Origin: Gonium pectorale
Taxonomy: Eukaryota; Chlorophyta; Chlorophyceae; Chlamydomonadales; Volvocaceae
Length of the DNA stretch: 64,000 nucleotides
NCBI GenBank assembly: GCA_001584585.1
Contig: LSYV01000035.1
Location: 136,830-200,829 of the forward strand
Direction: 5' to 3'
A model generated the notes under the pieces. It worked only from the letters and a program-made list of their open reading frames with translations, did not search any database and was not told the DNA's origin. Positions 35,867 through 48,140 of this stretch are shown here, in pieces. How positions within the stretch are numbered: the stretch's first letter is position 1; each line of letters opens with the position of its first letter. The position numbers and the translations under genes were made by a program.

Positions 35867-38059
35867 ATGGTAGAAAGCGCAGTACGAAGTTACCAAGACG
35901 GTTCCAAGTTGTTCCAACCACCATTCAAGGTGTCCCGTTGTGACGTCTGTGGTGCTAATAGACGGACTAAAATGTGTAAGCTAGGCAGCATTTATGCGGG
36001 CGTTTTGACGCTGATAACTGGCGCAGCAGTGACTGCGCCAGGCGTCCTTTTGCACTTCAAGGTAGCTTGTACCCATTTATTGGCTGTACCTTGTACCTTT
36101 TCCCACTGCGGTGTGCCGGTCGGCAGGTTGACTGGAGCCATGCAGCGGCTTACATGCTTGGGGCGGCGTGCTTCTTCTTGAGCCTCGGGGCAAGCCTTGG
36201 TCGATATATAGATTTGATCGGGACACCTCTGGGCTTGGGTGAGTCCCGCTTCCCAGGCTGCTCTCCCGCCCTGCGCCATGCCTTGTTGTTGCCTTGGCTT
36301 TGTTGAAGGGTACGCATACCTGCAACAGGCAACCTGGCATTTTCCTTCACCATCGGTACCTTCTTGTGGCCTGCTCTGGGTTTGGCAGCTTCAGTTATCG
36401 CCCTGCAGAGCGGGTTTCCGTTCCAGTTGGTGGTGGGCTTGGCGCTCCTTGCGGCATGCCCAGTAGGTACGTAGCAGCGTCTTTCAAACGGAGTCAAGAT
36501 GCAGAGATGAGTGCTGCCAACTCTTCATAAGCAGAATCGAGCTGCATGCGTTACGCCACCCGCATAGCCGACCGAGACGCCTGTGCCTCTTGTGTGTGCA
36601 TTTGCCGTGCATGTGCGTGCGGTGCCTTACCCGACATGCTTGTCTGTATATTCCTGAAGGCCGCTCCCATCATATTCCCGGCAGGTGGCACATCCAGTGG
36701 CGTCAACGCGGCCACTTCAGGCGGCAGCCTGGAAGCATCGTTGCTCATGTTCATGCTATCCGCCCCCGGTACTCTGGTTACCTTTCCCTACGCCTACCGC
36801 CACTTCATGCTCTTGCTGCTTGACCAGCCAGCGCCGCCCACGCTGCCGTCCACCGCTGTCGCTGCCGATTCAGAGCTGCGCTCACTGTTGGCAAAGTCAC
36901 TGGACCTGCCCAGCGCAGCAACGGCCCGCATTTGGGAGCACGCGCTTGTCCTAGTCTGTCTCCCGCTCGCGCTGGGGACCGGCATCGCTGCCAAGCTGCC
37001 AGCCTCGCTTGTCTCGGCATCCCGTCGAGCGGGCCCCCTCCTTGCTTCCGGCCTCATTGTCCTGGCGGCTGCCACCTGTACGGCTGCACACGCTGACGTA
37101 ATAGCGGCGGCGGGGTTGCCCATGGTGGCAGTCGTGCTGGCTTTACACGCAGCTAGTTGGGTGCTCGGGCTGCTCATTCCTGCCGGGGTGGGCTCGACCA
37201 TGTGGACCTGCCGTACGACGGCCTTCCAGGTGAGGCCCGTGGGGTTGTTGCTCCGGGATAGTTGCACAAGGTCACTTGCACCGCGCATGCCTAAGGGGGA
37301 TAGACACTGCACAACCTCCCACGGCCAGTCTCGCACATCCCGCAATACTGGCTGCCCTGTACGGCATTGGGTTGCCACCTCCGGCTTTCACGGTTGGCGC
37401 AACGCTTGTTTGGAAGTAATAGGTCAAGAGGCTCTGTCCTGCCTCTACCCAAAAGAACACGTAGGGTGTGGCGGAGCTCAATCTGAGGAGTATAACTGGC
37501 GTGCTTACTGCCGCGGATAGCCTCTTAAAGGACCCCCTCACGGTCCCACCGCATGCCAGGCAACCATGCGCAGCCCCACGTTGGGCCTGAGCCTGGCGCT
37601 GGCGCTGTTCGGCGGCAGCCCGCACCTTCCCCTGGTGGCCGCACCGCTTGCAATTTCGGTCTTGATTCAGGAGACGCTGGGTGCCTGGGCGGCGCTGCTG
37701 GGCCGGTCACGCAAGCTCAAGCGCCTCTCCAGCGACTCGGGGACGCCGCGCAGCCCGCGCGCCTTCCGGACGCAAACGCAGGAGTCGATCCTGAAGCAGG
37801 TGGGTGGCAACTACGGGCAGGGGCGGGTATGGAACCATGGGCGTTCGCTGATGGCTGCAGGATGCTGTTTTGCGGGAGCCCCAATGTACGTGTTTGTACG
37901 GCCTTACGCCCACGTATGCTAATACAACGTGTTTCGTCGTTTGGAGTGTTGGAGTAGCATCTCTGGACCAGCCGGTGAGTCGCACGAAAACTCTTCCGTG
38001 CCCTACCTATGCAGCAAACCGTGCGCCGCCTGAACATCGATGGCATGAAGGAGGACTGA
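35867..38059 (+). CDS. BASS-family transporter (bile acid:sodium symporter fold), 6 exons, 424 aa
   Basis: Exons 35867-36061, 36127-36238, 36329-36466, 36685-37229, 37560-37799 and 38015-38059 join in phase (1275 nt). Multiple hydrophobic segments are seen: YAGVLTLITGAAVTAPGVLL, AAAYMLGAACFFLSLGASLG, FLWPALGLAASVIALQSG, VVGLALLAACPV, ALVLVCLPLALGTGIAA, GLPMVAVVLALHAASWVLGL and LGLSLALALF. The order of blocks follows the family: CPVGGTSSGVNAATSGGSLE corresponds to the usual CPGGTxSN...GDxxLS, and RTTAFQATMRSPTLGL corresponds to the usual RTxxxExGMQNxxLG. Plant BASS proteins carry organic anions such as pyruvate across the plastid envelope; the substrate here is unknown. Residues that bind sodium in characterised homologues are replaced. 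The start at 35867 is the first in-frame ATG; an internal ATG at 35971 is possible. Confidence 0.75.
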
Positions 38060-39546
38060 CGCTCTTGCGCGCTTTGCGCGGCCGTGATGCGCCGCACGCC
38101 GGGCTGGGGCAGCTCATTGCTTGCGTGCCTTTACACGCCGCTAAGGGCGTCAAGGGATTGAGAGGAGCGCGTGTGCATCTTTGGTGCTTAGTAAGAAAGC
38201 GTACTCATGATGGTGTGCATGCAGCTTCAACCATTTCATTCTGATTCGGGTCCCCCACGCTCGGGTGTCACGAGGTCGCTGCCCATAGTTGGGGACTAGC
38301 GGAATTGTACCAGATGCCCTAGCTGGCGATGTACACGCATGATACAGCGCCCTAAGTATCGCACTGAATGCGTCATGCGCTGTCAAGCAAGTCGCGTCTG
38401 CCTGTCGCGTGGCCCATTTTTGAGGTGGTTGGATTCAAGCTTGTGGGGCCAGCCAGGTATTCAGCATGCACTACGAGACCCGCATTCCGGTGGCATGGTG
38501 TAGAAGCTTTACGTCGAAGCTATTCCAGCTAAGAGCATGTATTCATCATGTGTGGATAAGCACAGGCGTGTGTCTCTGGTTATGGCACAGGCGTGTGTCT
38601 CTGGACTGCCGTGCGCCTTCCGTGTGTGTCCACGGTCAGGATGCTCCCGCTGATTCCGCTGACCTCAGAATTTGCCCGGGAAAGAGCCCGCGCCTTCGAT
38701 GACTTGTTTGACAGCGGGAGTATACCACGTTGGCGCTGCGCAGTTGCGTTGTCTCAGTATTTGCCGCTACGGGTCAAGGGACAGTAACCCGACCTCCCCA
38801 AAAGTGGTCTTGGCATGCCCGGTTGAAGACTGAAGAGACGCCGTCATGCTCAAGCGGAGGGGTGCACAGGATTAGGATTGGTTTGGGGGCCGGTCAGGGT
38901 TTATCCTGGGGATTGATGGACAGGGGCATATTTCTATCCTGGGATTGAGGGATTGGAGGATTGGCCGTGCACGTGGGATTGCTAGCTAAAGGATTGAGTT
39001 ACCCCACCCTGCCGTGGGATTATCCCCGGGCCCGGATTGCCTGACCGGCCCTTTCTGCGGGATTGCCGGATTACCCGCTGTACACCCCTCCTGCTCAAGC
39101 GACCACGATCGCATGCATGGTGGTCATATTCTGCCAGTCTGCAGTACACGGGTGCGAACAGTGGCTCAAGGTCGGGGCGAATCACGTCCAAGTGCTTGCA
39201 CGGCGTGGAGTGTGACTCCAATGCTTGACTTCCGCACACATGGCTTTGTACGGCACGCCATAACATGTACGGCATCTGGCACGCACGTACTGCCTCGTCA
39301 GTTTTCTGCAACGAAGGGACTTCCTGTTTGGATGACAAAAACTCGTCCCTTTTCAGGCTCAAACTGTAAACCGGCGCAACGTGCTGCTCGGCTGCTGATG
39401 ACTGGAGCTCGTTTTCTGCCAAAAACATGAACACGATGGAGTTATGAGAATTTCAACTATTACATCTTACAAACTGTGCTTTCTGGCGCCATCTTTCATA
39501 CCTCTAGCCTGCTTGCCTTGGGCCTGTTGGCAGTGCCAACATCACC
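38060..39546. other. Spacer with GGATTG-rich patch, no gene recognised
   Basis: No splice-supported coding exon was seen. Contains a 20-bp direct repeat (gcacaggcgtgtgtctctgg, twice near 38560-38605) and a cluster of GGATT words at 38868-39072, listed separately. Confidence 0.4.
38868..39072 (+). repeat. Cluster of interspersed GGATTG/GGATTA words
   Basis: About twelve GGATT words in roughly 205 bp, separated by 3-30 bp of unrelated sequence. It is not a regular tandem array. Function unknown. Confidence 0.6.
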
Positions 39547-41708
39547 ATGAACGACGATATTGTGAGTAGCTACGGTCAAGCGAGTCAAGAAGAGCACACT
39601 GGGCATTCAATTGTTTCATGTTGCGGCCCGCCCTCAGGAGCGTGGCAACGCTCTCGTTGAGGCAGCTGCCAAGTTGTATCCTCGTCTTGAGCTACAGTGC
39701 AATGACAGGCGGGCGACCCATCTGGGCGGTAAGCGGAAGGACACCCTCCTATGCCACTGATCCTGAAAGCCAGCTGTTTGGAAGTTCTGCTTCCGTGGGA
39801 GGTCGCGGGGCTTCCAACGGGATGACCCTTGGGACGGTCGCTCAAGGGGTTGGGGGGCTGGGTGCAGTACTTATGAAACGGCTGTGTGAGGCTGCAAGGG
39901 GGGCTGCCTGTGACATGAGCGCATGCTTTGTTGCGGCCGCTAGCGGGGCTCTGGCATTGGATGGGGGCAAAGTTGGTGCCGACAAGAGGCCGGTGAGGAA
40001 CGGCCAAAGCTTGGCTTAGTCGTTTTACAACCCGGAACTGACAACAGCGTCCCCTGCCGCTCCTTGCCTGTCAACCTGGGCGGACCGGAGGCTTTGGACG
40101 GGTGTTTCGTTTCTGGCCGATCTTGTTTCCCCGCCGCAAACCACATTGGGTGTGACCCCTCCTCCCTCCATTCCGTTAGCACATAAATTGCAGACACCGC
40201 CCAGTGCGCTACACCCATTTCTCACGCATAGCCTGGCCAGTGCACGAAGCGTCAACCATGGAGCATCTCATGGGCTGCCGCATCTCATGGGCGCCGCAGG
40301 TTTCGTGACGCCTCCGCGTGGTATGCCAGCTGTGCCCACTTAGCCGTCCTCCATGCCAGCGCTACCCCGTCCTAAGAAACGGTAACCGTCGGTTCCCGCC
40401 AAAATGTGTTACTGTAGGACACGAGTACGACATCAACAGCATAAATGTTCGCACCAGTGGCAAGGTGAGTTTGCTTGTGCTTGCTCATCAAGTGGTCTCT
40501 ACCGAGAATGCAAGAGCTCTTTCAGGGCGGACAGGGTGTTTGGTTACACATTAGGCGTATCTGGGCTGCACACTTGCGGCTTCTACCATCGCTAAGGGCT
40601 GGAGGCAGCCGTACATGGGTTTCAGGTGGCAAGGATGTGAACGTTGAAAGTGCTTCATCCATCACTGGGCACCGGAGTGTTCTGCGTCGCAAATGCGGGC
40701 TCCGCAATCCTTCCCTGCTGCGCGACACCCGTCAGGTGATGCTTCTGAGCGAATGGGTGCTAGACAAGTGCCTGGGCATCCCAGAGGACCAGCTCAGCGA
40801 GGCGGAGGAGATCAAAGTGACGCTTGCAGAAGCTACCGTAGTTGCGTACGGCAACCACCATGTCCGCAAGGTGTGGATGGGACGGTTGATCTGCTGATGG
40901 ACGCACATGCATATGTTAAGGCTTCAACGACTGTAGCGTCTGGCAGCGACTACATCCTTGAGGGAGTGCGGATGGTTTGGCGGCCTGGCGAGCCTTTGTG
41001 CATGCCTTGAATGCGGCGCACCTGTGGGTGGGTAACAACGTCGTCAGTCGGGCCCGACACTGGCGGAACCCGTCTTGGACATTGTGCCATGCATTGGGCC
41101 ATCATCGCTGTCGCTGTCGTGCCTTGTGGAAGGGTCCTGAAGGGGCCTAGCCGGCATACAGCTGCTGGGCCTTCCGGCTGTTGCTCGTGTATGCAACCGC
41201 AAGCGCGGCATACCTTGCAACCTGACCGTCAAGTTATGTGGGTAATCCTCGGTCGCACCGCATAGTGCCATGGCTTCCTGCCTGGGCATCCCCTGCTGCC
41301 TGAAGCGCAACGCCCATCTGCGGGCCGTACCCACCCATGTGGTCTCGATGCTGTCTTGCATGTCAGCTCTGAGATCAGGCTCGCTTTCACCTTGCTGCTT
41401 GGGACCATATACCTAAATTCCTTTCTCTGCGTGATGTACCTGATCACCTCCGCGGGCCCATCGCCACGTCCTCTCCCGCATGCGCCTGCCGCCGCCTTCT
41501 CACGGGTCTGTTGTGCGCATACCCCGTGCCGACGGTGACTCCTTCCAGGTGAGTTTTCCTTCGTGTACCGTGTATTACCGCTTGGAGCGACTGTATTTAG
41601 AGGAAGGCCCCGATGCAAGACAGCATCGAGACCACATGGGCGCGCATCGACTGGCATTTGGTTGTTCAGCGCATGGGTATCAAGTTTGGGCCAGAGCGTT
41701 TGTTATGA
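39547..41708 (+). CDS. Probable multi-exon gene of unknown function (partial model)
   Basis: Several splice-bounded open segments suggest a real gene: 39547-39561 (MNDDI, donor gtgagt), 39638-39728 (ERGNALVEAAAKLYPRLELQ and onward, donor gtaagc), 40360-40464 (CVTVGHEYDINSINVRTSGK, donor gtgagt) and 40736-40870 (VMLLSEWVLDKCLGIPEDQL and onward). A last pair is 41480-41548 (SVVRIPRADGDSFQ) with 41601-41708 (MQDSIETTWARIDWHLVVQR, stop at 41706). Phases match inside the pairs 1-2, 4-5 and the last two. The links 39728 to 40360 and 40870 to 41480 are not solved; an exon around 39865-39990 may fill the first. Alternatively the gene ends at 40897, and 41480-41708 is a separate short gene. No family recognised. 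Confidence 0.35.
41334..41640. repeat. 28-bp perfect inverted repeat within the unknown gene
   Basis: 41334-41361 is the exact reverse complement of 41613-41640 (atgcaagacagcatcgagac and eight more bases). The right arm lies in the putative last exon; the left arm is in a likely intron. Weak protein-level similarity continues past the arms. Confidence 0.8.
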
Positions 41709-41784
41709 CCAGGGCCGGGCTGCAACGGTTGGCGGCTTCCGGCTATGGGGAAGGGCGGAAGCAGGCTTAGCGCGGGATTCGCCG

Positions 41785-44700
41785 ATGACCGCAGAAAAGG
41801 CTTCGACCGAGAACGGCTTGGGGGCTTGGCTCAAGTCGAGCAACCAACCGGGATGCATGCGCACAAAGTCCTATCTCACGAAAATGCCCCGGGGCCCTTC
41901 AATCACCTTCCTTGGCCTTGTTCTCACCGCTCGTTCCGGCCCTGTGCACCGCCCCCGTGCCCAGGTGCCGCTACTGCAATGGTGCAAGGAGATGTGCGAG
42001 CAGCATAAGGTGTCCCGGCTGCGGCCTGGCACGCGGCTGATGGTGTACTGGTGGGACCAGCGGCACGACGAGCAGGAGAAGCGCCACTCCCAGGGCCGCA
42101 CCTGGTGGCCCGTCTCGTACGTGTCCGAGTACCCCGACACCGGGGTATGGTTCTCTGCCCGGGTGCTCAAGTACGACAGCCGGCGCGGAGTTCTCCAGGT
42201 GGGTACGGCACGACCGCAGCAAGCTGGGCACCTGCTAGCGAAGGATACCGCTAGCTGGGCAGTTGCTAGCGCTTGCTGCTTTTGCCACGGCCAATTGTGA
42301 GCGTGTGCTGCGAAAAGAGCGTGGCGGGCTGCGTGAAACGCCTTCGCAACCACCTCGCATCGCTGCCTCGCCCGCTGCTGCTGTCGCCGCTTGTGACCTG
42401 CAGTATCTTCCTTGCACGTTGCTAGGCGTGTCGCTCGGGCCGCTTGAGTTTCTCGTAGCACACATACGTGCCTGCTCCCTGCCGGTGCAATGCTTTCTAT
42501 CCGACGCACCGACGCTCCCCAAAAGATTGAGTACGAGTACAACGAGCCAGACAAGGGCGAGGTGCCGGAACGCGCGGAGGTGCTGGTGCCGCTCACGTAC
42601 GTGCACTTTGGCGATGCACCGCCCGGTCCAGGTGACTTTGCGCAGGTCCTGCCAAAGCCCTGGCAGCCGCCCGCTCTGATACCTCCCGCTCAGGCGGCTC
42701 AGCCAGCAGCGCAACCACCAGCAGCCGGAGCCCGCGAGGCCCTGAAAAGGCCGCAACAGGAACAGAGCAAGAAGCCAAAAGCGCCTGAAGGGCAAGTTGT
42801 GCCCACTCAGCCTGCGGCACAGCAGCAGCAGCAGCTGGAGGAACGACCACGAGCGGCCGCGGTGCAGCGACCCAAGGCCCAGGGCCTGCAGCTCTCCCAG
42901 AAGCAGGAGCAGGAGCCGAAAGAGCAGCGGCGCGCTCCCCCGCCCAAGCAGCTGCAGCAGCAGAAGAGCCAGGCGGAGCAGCAGCAACGCAGCGCGGCAG
43001 CCGTGGCGGGGCTTTTAACAAAGGACACTCTCAAACAGACACTGGTGATGGCGGGCAGGAGGGAGGTTGCCGCGGGCGTAAAGCGGAAAGCTGTGTTGCT
43101 GGGAGAGCCCGGTGGTGGCGTGAAGCAGCAGGATGAGAAGCGGTAGGTCCAGACAGTCCAGACCCATGTGCGCCGTATGTCCTGCAGATGAGTTATGTTT
43201 CGGGTGGACCGAGGTCGACTACCGGTAACTCCTATTCTGCGCTTACATTGTATTGCTTCCGGACTGATTGCCATCGCATGATTGCCTCGTTCTGACGGCA
43301 GCTCGTGTCTTACATTGTATTCATGCCCCCATCCGCGTTCTTGCTGTAGCGCCAAGCGCCCCAGGACCTCCGACGGGATGGATGTCTCCGCCGCTACTGG
43401 ATCTGCTAGCGCGGCTGCGGGTGATGACGCCCCGTCGTCGGCGCCATTGTGCAAGGAGCAGCCGTTAGCGCGGACTGCATCTGCCATGGCACCGCCAGCG
43501 CCATCGCAGCCTTCATCAGGATTCACGCAGAAGCCCCAACCGCAGCCCCAGGCAAGTAAGCCCTCCGCGCCGCTGGCGCAAGCAAAGGCGCAAGGCGCAC
43601 CTTCGGCCGCTCAGAAGCAGCCGGCCTCTCCTCCAGCTCAGGCGCCTCGCACGGATCTGAGCCAGGCGGCTCGCGCGGCAACACAGCAGGGTGATCTGTC
43701 GAAGGGCAGCACACCCGCAGGCCAACAGCGCCTATGGGAGCAGAATGCAGGCGACCGGCGGCCACAGGAGCAAGCCGAGCGGAAGGCTGAGACAGCGGAG
43801 CCGACTAGCAAGGCCACCAGCCAGGATGCCAACGCCAAGCGCTCGGCTGTGCCACCGGCAAGCAAGAAGCGCCGGACCTCTGCAGATAGTGAGGCCCATC
43901 GCCCAGCCCCGGAGCTGTCGCCTGCCGCTGTGAGCAAAGGGCCAGCAATGCGCGGCGGTGAGGTCCGCCCGGAAAAGGCGACCGGCGCTGCGGCGGAGCA
44001 GGCTGTACCCAGAAGCGTTCCGGCCGCGTCGGCGCCTGCGAGAGCCTCGCAACCAGCTGCGCCAAAGGCGGGGACAGGGGTATCGCCAGTGGCAGGCGTG
44101 CCTGGGCTTAGGTCCAAGCAGCCGGAGGCCGGGCTTGTGTCTGGTAAACAGCCGCCACAAGCAGCTGCCCATGGAGCTGCCAAGGGGGCAACGCCTCCGA
44201 CTTCTTCAGCTAAGGAAGCGAGCAGCGAAGCGGTTGCGGCGAAGCTACCGCAGGTGCCGCAGACCCATACCAAGCCGCCTAAAGCCCCTAAGGACATCGG
44301 AGGGGCGGCTCCAGCAGCGGCAACCCGCAAGACCCCAGCCGCTAAACGTGCGGCACCTGTACCTGAACCAGAGACCAAACAAATAGCTGTCGCTGACGGG
44401 GCCGCTTATGTGACGCAACCTTCGGCACGCGACAACGGCTGGACAGCATCCATGGCGAGGCTGCCGCCGTCACCACGCTCACAGGACCGAGAGCCGCGAC
44501 CGGTGACCGCCGCCCAGCAGGCAACCACCAGCGAAGCGGGCGCTGTCCGGGCCGTGAAGCCGGGCAAGCAAAAAGCGCACCATGCTGCTGCCGCCGCCGC
44601 CACGTCCGCTCAAGCGCCGCCGGAGTCCGCCGCTGCATCCGGGCGTCCATCGCCGTCTACTTCAGCGCCACAGCAGGATCAGCCACAGGACGCCCGGAAG

Positions 44701-46454
44701 GAACGGCTGAAGTCGTCAGAAACTGCTGGTCGTGCTCACCCGCGGCGCAAGTCCGAGGTGCCGCCGCCACAGGCGCCGCCGCGCGGATCCTCTCAGCCTG
44801 AGGGGCAAGCCGCGCCCTCCTACCCGAGGGCCAGGCCCTCGCCCGCCCCGTCACAGCAATCGGTTCCTGACCCGGGGGCCGGCCGCCTGGCGCCGGCCCC
44901 GCGCCAAGACTCGGCCAATGTCAAGGCCATTGGCCCCGTAGCCTGTGGGGATGCGGTGACTCCCGCAACCGCGCTTGGCAGCTTCGGGCCACAGAGCCTG
45001 GCGGCGCTGTCTGCGCAGCTTGCTGCGGAGCGCCAGGTGCGGCCCGGCGTGGACCTGACGAAGGGGCCCACGGGCCGCGTGCGGTGGCCCGGTATCAAGT
45101 CTGCGACGGTACGTTGCAACCCGGGGGAATGACCGCTGCGCGTGAAGACCTGCCGTAGAGTACCAGCAGTGCGGCCCATGCTTTCGCCAATTCCGTGCGG
45201 CAACCGATGCCGCCAGGAGCAGGGGGATGGCTCCACGGCTCGTGACCGCCACACCCGGGGGTCCATGCGTTCACTGATGATCCCCGCATTTCTTGGATTC
45301 CAGAATGCGGCCAAGCAGTGCTGTCTAGATAGGGGCTCGAACAAGATTGCTGTTTTGGCTGTAACCACTCGGCTGCAGGTTGTGGAGCTGACCTGCGCCC
45401 CCGCAGCATTCCCGCTAATGCGCCCGCGCTGTGAAGCTCACGTCATGGCCCTTGAGGGCGAGGCAGCAGATCGGCTTGTGCTGGTGCCGCCGCCGGAGGC
45501 TGAAAGCGAGGAGGAGGCGGAGGGGGAGAAGGAGGAGGAGGAGCGTTCGCAGCTGCGGGTACGTACCAAGCTGCCCGTTCCGTTGACCACTTTTTATCTG
45601 GGGTCGTAAAAGAGCCAGCAGTGCAAGCGTGCGTCGGGCTGCGGGGCATGGTACTGTGCTGCGAGTACGGTATCAGGTTTCCGCCTGTCCGGTCGTTCCA
45701 AGGTGTAACGATCTTGCATAGGTATGGGACTTGAAACGGTGTACCTTACTGAAACGCGTTCCTTTGTTCCCTCCCATATCGCCGATGCATTCAATACCAG
45801 CGTTCTGCATCGGCCAGGCCACCATCCGTCTCACCAGAGCCCCAACCGGAGGCCGCGCCCGCATCAGCTACAGCGGCAGCCCGCGGGAATGTGGGCTCCG
45901 GGCGGCTTGCTGCCGAGCCGGTCGTCGCAGGCGGAGCGCGCGCTGCGCGGAGAGTTTCGGCGGACGAGCCGCCAGCGATTGAGCCGTCGCTGCAGCCCTC
46001 GCCCCTGGACGTCCCCATGACCGAGGCTGCTGGCGACGAAGGACCGAGGAGCCTGAGCGAGGGATTGCAGCAGCTGGGGCCTAACTTCGGGGGTGTAGAG
46101 ACGAACGGCAAAACGGCGGCTAGTGATTTCCAGCAGCCAGGGAAGCAGCCAGGGAAGCAGCCACAAGAACAGCCGGCCCAGGAGCTGGGGGAGCAGCCGG
46201 TCCACGAGCTGCTTCAGAGGGAGCCGGAGCGGGGAGCGGCGGCGCTGGTCGATGAGGATTTTCTGGGCTTGGGCATCTGTGGCGATTCTGAGGATGAGGA
46301 AGGCACCGACTTCGCACTGTTCGATGCGGGGACATATAGCATTGTGCAGCCGCCGCAGGAGAGGCTGGCCGCCTACGAGGCGCTGGTCCGGGACTGCTCC
46401 CCGGCTGGGGCCCTGCGTGCTGCGGCGGCGAGAGTGAATGCTTTTAGCCAATGA
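41785..46454 (+). CDS. Tudor-like domain, low-complexity probable nuclear protein, 5 exons, about 1207 aa
   Basis: Exons 41785-42198, 42526-43142, 43350-45108, 45379-45558 and 45801-46454 join in phase (3624 nt). Residues about 75-170 form a Tudor-like barrel: LRPGTRLMVYWWDQ, RTWWPVSYVSEY, VWFSARVLKYDSRRGVLQ, then across the intron IEYEYNEPDKGE and AEVLVPLTYVHFGD. Such barrels read modified histones or bind DNA-repair partners. The rest is Ala/Gln/Pro/Lys-rich and probably disordered, with a basic nuclear-localisation-like stretch (KRAKRPR-type, exon 2/3 border) and an acidic patch (ESEEEAEGEKEEEE). Exon 5 ends in a more ordered segment (AYEALVRDCSPAGALRAAAA). The start is uncertain: the frame is open to 41563, and an acceptor-like cag precedes 41965, so an upstream first exon is possible. 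Specific function unknown. Confidence 0.7.
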
Positions 46455-46783
46455 TACAGACGCCGGGTCTTACCGGGGTCTACCATGTTAGCAGACAGTA
46501 CGTTGTACGTGCGTTGTCGGCGCCTGGTGAAGTTCTGAGATGTGCAACGGGCACACTGTGCCGTACCGTCTGCATGTGGAAGGGTTTGGCAACCACGCAC
46601 GTGGTGGTGCCATGAAGGCAGCTTGCACCGACGGGGCCGGGCATACCGTACGTAGGCCATGGCCGTGTGTGAGCAGCGATAGGGGGTATGCAGACTGAAA
46701 GTACTGTACATACGGGCTGGTGCCCGCTTGCTTCTGCACCCTTTCATTGGCGATGGGCTCGCATTTGACTGCCGACTTCCAAA

Positions 46784-46788
46784 TGTAA
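46784..46788 (+). terminator. Candidate poly(A) signal of the Tudor-like gene
   Basis: TGTAA 330 bp after the stop codon. Confidence 0.4.
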
Positions 46789-47167
46789 ATGTGTGGCGGG
46801 CCGTGCATTAACCTTTCATTCCACTGCTAGGTTGAACTTTCCTACTAGAAGGGTGCAGGGCGTGCACTGGACTCAGACAGCACGTGTCTGGTGTACGATA
46901 TTGAGTAGCTAGGTGGCGCGAGTGTGGGTTTGTCGCGCATTACCCCGCGGCGCATATCGTATCAGAACAAGTGCCACGATGCTGGGCTCGGAGTATGTAA
47001 GACGTGTATAAACCCATAAGCCGTTGCAGATATGGAGAATTTGTAACAGTTCCTGCTGCTGCTCGTAACAACGCATTATCAACGATGCCATGGTGAGCTG
47101 TCCCGTCCAGGACCGGGGGTTGGGTGCGTCTGTTCGTTTGCCTCGCTCGCTTGCCTTTTCCTGTACC

Positions 47168-47228
47168 GCTCGCCTGCCCTGCTGGAAACATCGCGCCTTC
47201 GGGTGCGTATGTCTGTAGAGGCGTGGCT
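47168..47228 (-). repeat. Dispersed repeat, copy 2 (inverted)
   Basis: Reverse complement contains gacatacgcacccgaaggcg and gcgatgtttccagcagggc, matching the copies at 4741 and 49795. Confidence 0.6.
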
Positions 47229-47624
47229 CCCCAATTGCAGCGTTTCCATTTTGCTCATGCTCATATGATGTCTTGCCCCCTGTAACAAGCCGCACATGTA
47301 CCGGTACGTCCGTGAAGGTGGCACCGTCTTTGTACTGCAAATGTGGTAATCACACCTAACGCAGTTGATGCGCATGGTTAGTGTTCGTATCAGCTCCCAT
47401 CCTGTCTAGATTCTTTACTCGTTTACTGGCACAAGTCCTTTGGCGGCGGCGGTTAATCCAAGCAGATGAAGAGGAAAGCCGAACCACGCTCCTTGCCTAG
47501 GCTCCGTTCACCTGCTGCGGCTGATACCTGCCTGCCCCTGTGAGCCACATCAACCTGCAATGTCCAGCGTCGTGGACAATGAGCATATGGCAGCAATCGC
47601 TCAATCAAAGTTAACATTGAGCGA

Positions 47625-47668
47625 AGTTTCGAAAGCCGTTGGCCGTAGTTTCGAAAGCCGTTGGCCGT
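47625..47668 (+). repeat. 22-bp tandem duplication
   Basis: Two exact head-to-tail copies of a 22-bp unit beginning agtttcgaaagccgttggcc. Confidence 0.85.
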
Positions 47669-48049
47669 TGGCGTTTGGGGTTTGCAGTGTCATATGAAAC
47701 TGCTGATGACGTGACGTGTGTATAGCTGCGTCATGCATTAAAAAAGAGAACCATTGCAGACACTTTGTAGGCTTCAGTCAACGTGATCTGGCCCATCATC
47801 ACTTGAGCACCTCATACAGCAGATTGCCCTCATGAACAACCATCCAGTTTGCCTGTTCAAACTGCTTGCAGCCACGGACAGTATTCGGCACCAGGGCTTC
47901 CACAAGCACTATCCATTATTAATCATTGTCCCTCGAGGTAAAAGCCTTCTACCCTTCGGTGCTTGTAAGAGGGCATGGTGCTTCCTTGAGCAGGATAAGG
48001 CCGTCATTCCTTCCGTCGCCATTCCTTTTGTCGAAAACACTACTGGAAG

Positions 48050-48140
48050 GAGAGGCGTGCCCGGAAAAGAGAATCACCGACACCCTGCACTAATCCCAGC
48101 GCACCTCAGAAGCCAAAACCAAACATCGGCAGCACGCACA
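48050..48140 (+). repeat. Diverged repeat, copy A
   Basis: The order of words (agaatcaccgacaccctgca, gccaaaaccaaacatcggca) matches 49311-49440 (agaaccaccgaaaccctgcc, gccaagaccaaacaccgacg) at roughly 75-80 percent by eye. Probably fragments of one transposable element. Confidence 0.5.

Noticed and set aside
38868..39072. Telomere-like array
   Set aside because: The volvocine telomere unit is TTTTAGGG; GGATTG words here are irregular and do not match it.
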